DNA from: Candidatus Parcubacteria bacterium
GTDB taxonomy: Bacteria > Patescibacteriota > Patescibacteriia > Patescibacteriales > UBA12075
DNA length: 20,625 nt
Assembly: GCA_023142215.1 (NCBI GenBank)
Contig: JAGLJW010000040.1
Coordinates: 1 to 20,625, forward strand
Reading direction: 5' to 3'
The translations under genes and the position numbers were made by a program. Positions 15,327 to 20,625 of this stretch are shown one piece after another. The notes under the pieces were generated by a model, which saw nothing but the letters and a program-made list of their open reading frames with translations, had not been told where the DNA came from and searched no databases. Position 1 is the first letter of the stretch, and every line of letters begins with the position of its first letter.

Positions 15327-16034
15327 TTATTTATTAATAATTTTTTCAATTATTCCTTCACCACTATTATTTACTTTTTCCTCTTGTTTTACCTCGGCTA
15401 ATATTTTTTTCTTGGATTTATAAAAACCCATTAATAAAAAAATTATTGTACTAGCAAGAACTATACCAAAAACATTTAACAGTAAAACTAAAATTGCGTT
15501 ATTGAAAATTGCCATATCACTGCTAGCTAAAGCTAAACCAAGAGCCGTAATTGGAGGAACTAAAGTAACAGATATTGCAATTCCTGAAATTGCATTAGCA
15601 GAATCTGGTCTCGCCCATGCAAAACTGGCTGCAAATCCAGCTGTTACCGCAACAATAAAAGTATAATATGATGGAACCATGACACTAATCAAGTCTATAT
15701 GATTAATATCGAACTCAATAAAAATTCCTACCAAATACGAAATAACAGATGAAGTCAAAATTGCCATTAATAAAATCTTGATAGATCTCATTATTACTTT
15801 AATATTTATGATTACAACACCTAGCGCTAATGCAAGAATTGGAGATAATAAAGGAGCTACGAGCATTCCGCCTATAACTAAAATTAAATTGTTAGCTACT
15901 AAACCAAGAGCGACAATTAAAGTTGATAAAATAACCAAAAAATAAAAATCTAAATCAGGCGTACTAGATTCAATAATTTCCTTACAAAAACTATCTTTAT
16001 CAGATTTACTAATTTTAAACAAATTAAATTTCAT
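15327..16034 (-). CDS. DUF389-family multispanning membrane protein
   Basis: This 235-aa protein matches the DUF389 (PF04087) core. Hydrophobic helices occupy about 30-50, 50-75, 82-107, 120-140, 147-170 and 178-203. The diagnostic segments are NNLILVIGGMLVAPLLSPI (48-66) and SGIAISVTLVPPITALGL (150-167). The first helix is preceded by a 28-residue cytosolic N-terminus, and the C-terminal tail is lysine-rich and charged. The family has no established transport substrate, so I give none. It is the first gene of a tight operon with rdgB (4-bp gap) and the ferredoxin. A candidate promoter lies just upstream. Confidence 0.88.
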   Translation of the reverse strand: MKFNLFKISKSDKDSFCKEIIESSTPDLDFYFLVILSTLIVALGLVANNLILVIGGMLVAPLLSPILALALGVVIINIKVIMRSIKILLMAILTSSVISYLVGIFIEFDINHIDLISVMVPSYYTFIVAVTAGFAASFAWARPDSANAISGIAISVTLVPPITALGLALASSDMAIFNNAILVLLLNVFGIVLASTIIFLLMGFYKSKKKILAEVKQEEKVNNSGEGIIEKIINK

Positions 16035-16067
16035 ATTTATATTTTACAACATTTTAATTTTTTTTCA

Positions 16068-16097
16068 ATTATACAAATTAAAAAACTTTACAGTTAA
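16068..16097 (-). promoter_or_regulatory. Candidate promoter for the DUF389-rdgB-ferredoxin operon
   Basis: On the minus strand TATAAT (16068-16073) is preceded after 18 bases by TTAACT (16092-16097), matching four of six -35 positions. The -35 box overlaps the stop codon of the upstream lipoprotein gene. The predicted leader is short, roughly 25 bases. AT richness makes chance matches common. Confidence 0.35.
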
Positions 16098-17935
16098 TAT
16101 TCGCTGTTATATTCTTCTACCCCAACTCTCCAAGCCCCTCTTTCTTTAACTAATTTCGCTGTTCCTTGTACATTTTTTCCAGTATTTCTATCTTTACCTT
16201 GAATAGTCAATGTTATTATATTTCCTTGCAACTTTTCTGAAACAACTTTGGCATTAATAGGTTGCGACATTTTACCTATTGGTAACATCTGTTTAAACAT
16301 TTCTATACCACCAAATTCTTCAATCATTCTTACATCTTTCTCAGTAGCACAAGCATAAGACTTATTAACATCTAAACTTTGTATAGCTTCATAGCATTCC
16401 ATAAAAACTTCTGACGGACTTAAGCCAGCTAAAAAATCATCATCAACTTTAATGTTGAAAAGTGGCCTTGTAATATTATATTTAGTTATATCTAACTTAC
16501 CTTCCCCATTTGGATTATACCCTTTTTTTATTTCGTCTCCGTCTAGATATCCATCACCATCTGTATCTGGATTAGATGCATCTGTTCCATAAATATTTTC
16601 CTCTCCGTCTGTTAAACCATCATTATCAAAATCAAAAAAACTATCATCTATTGGAAGATTTGTTGTTGTTGTTGGTGATGCTGGCATCATTTTTTCTATT
16701 TCATCTATCAAATTTTTTGTGTTCTTCGGCACTTCTATTTTAATTGGCTTGTTAAAATCTGAATATTGTAAATTTCCAGAAACATTAATACTAAATGCAT
16801 CTGTTTCTACCTTTTCTTTATTAGATTCCAAATCTGAAAAATCAGCCATAAAATCAAAAGTTGCTTTACGTAAATAAAAGTCCTTTTTATCTATCCAAAT
16901 TTCTCCCTTAGCTTTTTTTATTATATTTGACAATTTTTGTAAGAAAGAATTAAATTCAGGATTATCAAAAATTTTGTCAAACATTATGCGTTCTTTGTGT
17001 TTAATATCTTCAACATTTATAAATTCTTTTTTTAAAATCTTAACAATTTCTTCTATTAATTTATTTAAATTATTTTTATTCAAACTAACTTGATAATAAT
17101 AACATTTGTTATTATCAATTTCTTCATCTCTTAATCTTTTGTCAAAATTAATAAGTTTATAATCTTTAATTAATTTATTAATCTTTTTCTCTAATTCTTC
17201 AAATTTATCCTTATTTTTAGTAAAATCAAAATCGTCTAAATCAACTTCTATTCCAGATTTTTTCATCTCTTCTTTTTGAAGCTCTTGCATTTTCTCAATA
17301 TCCAATTCATACCATTGATCAGAAAATTGTCCAAACATTGAAGCAAACGGAAATGGAAGTTGTCCAGTTTTAAAATATATTTTTTGATCAACAACTTTTA
17401 CTTCACCATCCATTTTTATCTCCATTCCACCAAAATCAAAATTAAGACTAAAATTTGTTTCACCTTTAGGATTGATTTCATCAGATTGATCAGCATATCC
17501 AGAAAAAGAAATACCATACTCTATATCCATTGGTCCAGGACTAAACATTGGCATCGTGAGCATATTCATATTATTACCAACCCCCATTGTTGGCGGAGAT
17601 TTAAATAATATATCTTCTTCAAATTCAATTGGAGTATCATCATCAAAAACAGAAGCAGTCTCTCCTAAAACTCGTGGATTTAAACTATTACCTAAAAATG
17701 ACAAAAGATTTTTTTTCATTCCTGACATATTAATATGTGTTTTAATAGTAATGTCTGATTTATATTTTACTGTTTTTATATTTTGCATTTTCCCCAGCAT
17801 TAAATCAATAACTTTTTCAGGTTTTTTTTCAAAAAAGGGTGTTGTTACTTCTTTATTTAAAATAAAAATATGACATCCTGATAAACTAATACTTATAATA
17901 AAAATAAGAGCAATTAAATAAAATTTTTTATACAT
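16094..17935 (-). CDS. Lipoprotein with LppX/LolA-like domain, calcium-binding segment and NTF2-like tail
   Basis: A lipoprotein signal ends in LSGC (residues 18-21), so Cys21 should be lipidated and the protein tethered outside the membrane. Residues about 38-405 resemble LppX/LolA-type lipid-binding folds: VIDLMLGKMQNIKTVKYKSD at the start, many alternating beta strands, and GEIWIDKKDFYLRKATFDF (344-362). A Pro/Thr linker (418-428) leads to a thrombospondin type 3/EF-hand-like stretch (435-476) with DFDNDGLTDGEE and DTDGDGYLDGDE. Residues 505-610 look like an NTF2/DUF4878-type domain (SPSEVFMECYEAI, then a beta sheet ending in RGAWRV). A helical, lysine-rich insert occupies 210-345. The fusion order is unusual to my knowledge. 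A TATAAT at 17961-17966 may serve it but lacks a good -35. Confidence 0.8.
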   Translation of the reverse strand: MYKKFYLIALIFIISISLSGCHIFILNKEVTTPFFEKKPEKVIDLMLGKMQNIKTVKYKSDITIKTHINMSGMKKNLLSFLGNSLNPRVLGETASVFDDDTPIEFEEDILFKSPPTMGVGNNMNMLTMPMFSPGPMDIEYGISFSGYADQSDEINPKGETNFSLNFDFGGMEIKMDGEVKVVDQKIYFKTGQLPFPFASMFGQFSDQWYELDIEKMQELQKEEMKKSGIEVDLDDFDFTKNKDKFEELEKKINKLIKDYKLINFDKRLRDEEIDNNKCYYYQVSLNKNNLNKLIEEIVKILKKEFINVEDIKHKERIMFDKIFDNPEFNSFLQKLSNIIKKAKGEIWIDKKDFYLRKATFDFMADFSDLESNKEKVETDAFSINVSGNLQYSDFNKPIKIEVPKNTKNLIDEIEKMMPASPTTTTNLPIDDSFFDFDNDGLTDGEENIYGTDASNPDTDGDGYLDGDEIKKGYNPNGEGKLDITKYNITRPLFNIKVDDDFLAGLSPSEVFMECYEAIQSLDVNKSYACATEKDVRMIEEFGGIEMFKQMLPIGKMSQPINAKVVSEKLQGNIITLTIQGKDRNTGKNVQGTAKLVKERGAWRVGVEEYNSEY

Positions 17936-18027
17936 AAAATTTTTAAATAAATAACAATAAATTATATTTTAATCTTAACATAAAAAACTGATTTTTTAAA
18001 GAATAATAATGAATAAAAATATACCAT

Positions 18028-18060
18028 TAAATCATAAACAAAAAAAACTACTATGATTTA
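18028..18060. repeat. Inverted repeat at the 3' end of the membrane hypothetical gene
   Basis: TAAATCATA (18028-18036) and its exact reverse complement (18052-18060) flank a 15-base spacer holding eight consecutive A residues on the plus strand. The right arm includes the last codons and stop of the gene ending at 18051. On the transcript the T run falls in the loop rather than after the stem, so this is not a standard terminator. It may slow or trim transcripts, or be chance in AT-rich DNA. Confidence 0.4.
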
Positions 18061-18812
18061 AACAAAGCTTTTTTGTTTTTTACAAAAAACATTAGAATTT
18101 GTAGAATAATTAAAAATATAAATGCTCTCTTGCTCCAATCTTTTGCCATATACCAATACGGCATTCCCTTTTTTAATATTTCAATATCGTCAACAAAAAA
18201 TACTTCACAAGCCCCACCGCTTCGTGAAGATTTATTTGTATCATCACGCGATAAACTAGTTCTGCGATAATAAGATGTTCCTTTTTCAGAATAATCAACC
18301 AATGCTCCTTTCATTTTAACCTGATCACCAATCCGAACTTTTTTAATTATATCTCTCATCTCCTTACTGTCTGAAAGCAAATGATTATTTGATAACTTAT
18401 TTCCATAAAATTTTCCTCCAATATTTCCATACCAATTCCAATAACATGTCCATTCTCCACTTTTATATTTAACATTTCTATAAGCATTGCTACTTAAATT
18501 ATCACCCCAAATTACACAAACATCTTTCAGATTTACTGAATTTTCATCATGATAATAATTATACCAAGCACCGATATTATTTATACTTACCACTAAACCC
18601 CAAAGTTCATAATCGGCTTGTGTTTTTACATGATAATCAACATCACGATAAACAAAACTAAAATCTTCCCGATCAGTTTCCGTCTGAATCGGTTCCCACA
18701 TCAAATCATCAACAATTTCATTTTGAAATGGAAGTTCTCTTATTTTGAAAAAAGATATTATATAAATTATTATTAATAAAATATATAACAATCTAAATAT
18801 TTTTTGTTTCAT
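18051..18812 (-). CDS. Conserved hypothetical membrane protein with two terminal helices
   Basis: No named family is recognised with certainty. The 253-aa protein has a hydrophobic helix at about 5-22 and another at about 228-245, with a soluble domain between them. That domain is rich in Trp and Tyr (WGLVVSINNIGAWYNYYH, GEWTCYWNWYG) and contains SNNHLLSDS (141-149), GDQVKMKGALVDY (162-174) and RRTSLSRDD (183-191), followed by GACEVFFVDDIEIL (200-213). The GDxVxxKGxLV strand pair followed by a late FVDDIEIL strand suggests an OB-like beta barrel. I recall similar two-helix proteins as common hypotheticals in candidate-phylum genomes. Cys99, Cys123 and Cys202 are candidate disulfide residues if the domain is extracytoplasmic. 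Confidence 0.75.
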   Translation of the reverse strand: MKQKIFRLLYILLIIIYIISFFKIRELPFQNEIVDDLMWEPIQTETDREDFSFVYRDVDYHVKTQADYELWGLVVSINNIGAWYNYYHDENSVNLKDVCVIWGDNLSSNAYRNVKYKSGEWTCYWNWYGNIGGKFYGNKLSNNHLLSDSKEMRDIIKKVRIGDQVKMKGALVDYSEKGTSYYRRTSLSRDDTNKSSRSGGACEVFFVDDIEILKKGMPYWYMAKDWSKRAFIFLIILQILMFFVKNKKALFKS

Positions 18813-18856
18813 AAATTAATCACAAGAACAATTTATGTAATCTTATCCTCACTAAT

Positions 18857-18952
18857 AAAGAAAATAATAATATTAGCTATTGTTGAAGTGAAGCTTGTTT
18901 GAGCGAATGCGAGTTCTGCAACGAAAGAATAGTTAATATTATTATTTTCGTT
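18857..18952. repeat. Long imperfect inverted repeat in the 18813-18991 spacer
   Basis: A 25-base left arm (18857-18881) and a 25-base right arm (18928-18952) are reverse complements at 23 positions. Inside them GTTG (18882-18885) can pair with CAAC (18919-18922), leaving a five-base bulge (18923-18927). The enclosed core is markedly more G+C-rich and contains AAGCTT, GAGCGAATGCGAG and TTCTGCAAC. The element follows the flavoprotein gene and precedes the membrane hypothetical. It could be a strong transcript-end hairpin or a dispersed palindromic (MITE/REP-like) repeat. Confidence 0.7.
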
Positions 18953-18991
18953 AATCACATAACATACTTTAATATATAATTATCAATCTAT

Positions 18992-20242
18992 TTAATAAAT
19001 ACTATTACCGACTGCAAATCCAGTACTCCAACAAATTTGTAAATTATATCCTCCAGTTGGTCCATCAATATCTAAAATCTCACCAGCTAAATACAGATTA
19101 TCAATTATTTTTGACTGGCAAGTTTTTGGATCTACTTCACTTAAATCCACCCCTCCCGTAGTAATAATTGCTTTATTAAAACCAACTAAACTTTTGAAGC
19201 TTAAAGTGAATTCTTTTAATAAATGAATAAGTTTTTTTCTTTCTTGATGTGTTACTAAATTAACTTTTTTCTCAGAATCTATTCCAGATAATTTGATAAT
19301 AATTGGAATTAATTTTTGTGGAAGTAATTTGTCTAAACTATTTTTAAATAATTTATTATTCATTTCTTTAAAATCATTTAGAATTCGTAAGTCTAATTTT
19401 TTAAAATCAAGTGCAGGTTTAAAATCTATTTTTATCTTAATATCACCAGGAGTTAATTCACCAACTTTTTTACTCATGTCAATTATCACCGGCCCACTGA
19501 GTCCATTACCTGTAAATAAAGCTTCGCCAAATTGCGATTCAATTTTTTTATCATTTTTAAAAATAGAAACTTCAACATTTTTTAAACTCAAACCTTCAAG
19601 GTTTTTGATAAAATCCTCTTTCACAATCATTGGAGTAAGGGCTGGTTTTGGTGTTTTTATTTTGTGTCCTAACATTTTAAGCCATCCATATCCTATACCA
19701 GTTGATCCAGTTGCTGGATATGATTTACCACCAGTTGTAATTACAAAATTTTTAGACATAACTTCTTCTCCATTATCTAAAATAATTTTTTCAATTAAAT
19801 TTCCTTTTTTAATTATTCTTTTTACTTCAATTCCAGTTCTAATTTTAACTTTTGATTGCTTTAAATAATCAAGCATCACGTCAAGTATATCGCTAGATAA
19901 ATCACTAAGAGGAAAAACTCTATTTCCTCGTTCTATTTTTATTTTAACACCTCTACTCTCAAAAAAATCTATAATTTCTATTACACCAAATTTGTGCAAA
20001 CTTGAAAATAAAAATTTTCCATTTTTACCATAATTAACCACCATCTCGTGAACATCTGTTGTGTAATTAGTAATATTACAACGTCCTTTACCACAAATCA
20101 AAAGTTTTCGTCCTAAGTTTCCATTTTTTTCAAGCAAAAGAACACGAGCTCCAAGCTCACCTGCTCGTCCAGCTGCCATCATGCCAGTTGGACCACCACC
20201 AATTACTACTACATCATAAATATTACGACTTTCTTTTTTCAT
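18992..20242 (-). CDS. HI0933/BaiN-family NAD(P)/FAD-dependent oxidoreductase
   Basis: The 416-aa flavoprotein has the FAD-binding dinucleotide motif VVIGGGPTGMMAA (12-24) with an acidic residue at the end of the second strand (LLLEK, 36-39), then the family signature GRKLLICGKGRCNITN (44-59). Further family motifs are TTGGKSYPATGSTGIGY (169-185), the ALTPM segment (201-205), GLSGPVII (247-254) and a second FAD site near the C-terminus (LYLAGEILDIDGPTGGYN). Length fits the family (about 390-420). Members include E. coli YhiN and BaiN; the natural substrate of most is unknown. It begins 5 bp after the upstream small gene, so the two are co-transcribed. Confidence 0.94.
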   Translation of the reverse strand: MKKESRNIYDVVVIGGGPTGMMAAGRAGELGARVLLLEKNGNLGRKLLICGKGRCNITNYTTDVHEMVVNYGKNGKFLFSSLHKFGVIEIIDFFESRGVKIKIERGNRVFPLSDLSSDILDVMLDYLKQSKVKIRTGIEVKRIIKKGNLIEKIILDNGEEVMSKNFVITTGGKSYPATGSTGIGYGWLKMLGHKIKTPKPALTPMIVKEDFIKNLEGLSLKNVEVSIFKNDKKIESQFGEALFTGNGLSGPVIIDMSKKVGELTPGDIKIKIDFKPALDFKKLDLRILNDFKEMNNKLFKNSLDKLLPQKLIPIIIKLSGIDSEKKVNLVTHQERKKLIHLLKEFTLSFKSLVGFNKAIITTGGVDLSEVDPKTCQSKIIDNLYLAGEILDIDGPTGGYNLQICWSTGFAVGNSIY

Positions 20243-20247
20243 AAAAT

Positions 20248-20544
20248 CTATTTCCTAAATCCATCTAAAATTTCACGAATATCTTTAACATCTTCTAAGG
20301 TAATACCAAGCTTTGTTCTGTCACGCTTAAGCTTATTGTATTCGTTCATTTCTTGAGTATAAGACATCCCAATTCCTCTTCTAAAATTTTTCTTATATTT
20401 TTTGAATAAATCCATTACCAATTCCCGATTTTTTGAATCCAAATTACGATATTTATAATTATCACGAACTAACTTATTTAGCTTTTTTTCAAATTCGTAA
20501 TCAGTCATCTGCATAGCATTTTTTAATAAATCTTGAACATCCAT
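20248..20544 (-). CDS. Small helical hypothetical protein
   Basis: The 98-aa product is not recognised. It is highly charged and predicted almost entirely helical by eye, with a lysine-rich central segment (KKYKKNFRRGIG, 48-59) and a C-terminal helix (LEDVKDIREILDGF). It has no cysteine, signal peptide or membrane segment, so it should be cytosolic. Coding status is supported by the clean ATG start, the 5-bp gap to the flavoprotein gene and lysine/aspartate-rich composition like its neighbours. It may start this operon: the 81 bases upstream in the window (20545-20625) hold no other gene and no convincing promoter. Confidence 0.7.
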   Translation of the reverse strand: MDVQDLLKNAMQMTDYEFEKKLNKLVRDNYKYRNLDSKNRELVMDLFKKYKKNFRRGIGMSYTQEMNEYNKLKRDRTKLGITLEDVKDIREILDGFRK

Positions 20545-20625
20545 AATTTTATGAGACTATTACTCGCAATAATGTTCAGCAACAGTCCTTTTATAATAAT
20601 TAATAATAAGTAATTTATAAATATA

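Noticed and set aside
19293..19868. A 191-codon open frame on the plus strand opposite the flavoprotein gene.
   Set aside because: It mirrors a strongly conserved FAD oxidoreductase on the minus strand, its translation is low-complexity Ser/Ile/Phe-rich, and it has no recognisable motif.
23..20544. Possible UGA-to-glycine recoding as in Gracilibacteria/Absconditabacteria.
   Set aside because: Genes are full length under the standard code, glycines are encoded by GGN, and ruvX ends in a TGA at the normal end of the protein.

Overview
The window is a compact, AT-rich (about 30% G+C) chromosomal segment in which all sixteen protein genes I can support lie on the minus strand, so transcription runs from high to low coordinates. 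Intergenic gaps are mostly short. I see no tRNA, rRNA, CRISPR array, transposase or integrase. Several traits suggest a Candidate Phyla Radiation (Patescibacteria) genome: very short spacers, a lone type IV pilin-like gene, a DUF389 membrane protein, a two-helix membrane hypothetical, and very large Cys-rich secreted proteins. This placement is an inference from gene content. The standard bacterial code is used: genes end in TAA, TAG or TGA, so the UGA-to-glycine recoding of Gracilibacteria and Absconditabacteria does not apply.

In transcription order, 20544-18992 holds a small helical hypothetical protein and an HI0933/BaiN-type flavoprotein. A 179-bp spacer with a long inverted repeat follows. 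Next come a two-helix membrane hypothetical (18812-18051) and a 613-aa lipoprotein that joins an LppX/LolA-like domain, a thrombospondin-type-3-like calcium segment and a C-terminal NTF2-like tail (17935-16094). A DUF389 membrane protein, an RdgB/HAM1 nucleotide pyrophosphatase and a 57-aa single-cluster ferredoxin form a tight operon (16034-14559), which ends at a plausible intrinsic terminator.

A 281-bp spacer with a candidate promoter leads to the lower-glycolysis genes pgk and eno (14277-11800). After eno comes a 1968-aa secreted multidomain protein (11724-5818). It carries a Cys-rich N-terminus with repeated CDGxDNNCDGxIDE metal-binding motifs, five PKD/Ig-like repeats, a CWB2-like region, a gingipain-like (C25) caspase-fold domain with a His/Cys pair, and a terminal PKD domain. 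A 269-aa anchored beta-sandwich protein lies 18 bp downstream. Two tandem, divergent, apparently complete gpmI genes (4943-1781) resume lower glycolysis. A type IV pilin-like protein, methionine aminopeptidase and RuvX complete the window.

Pgk, the two GpmI copies and enolase cover 1,3-bisphosphoglycerate to phosphoenolpyruvate, with a surface-protein cassette placed inside the pathway cluster. The observations most worth following are that giant protease-like protein with its small partner, the GpmI duplication, the G+C-rich middle of the giant gene, and the absence of visible Shine-Dalgarno sequences.
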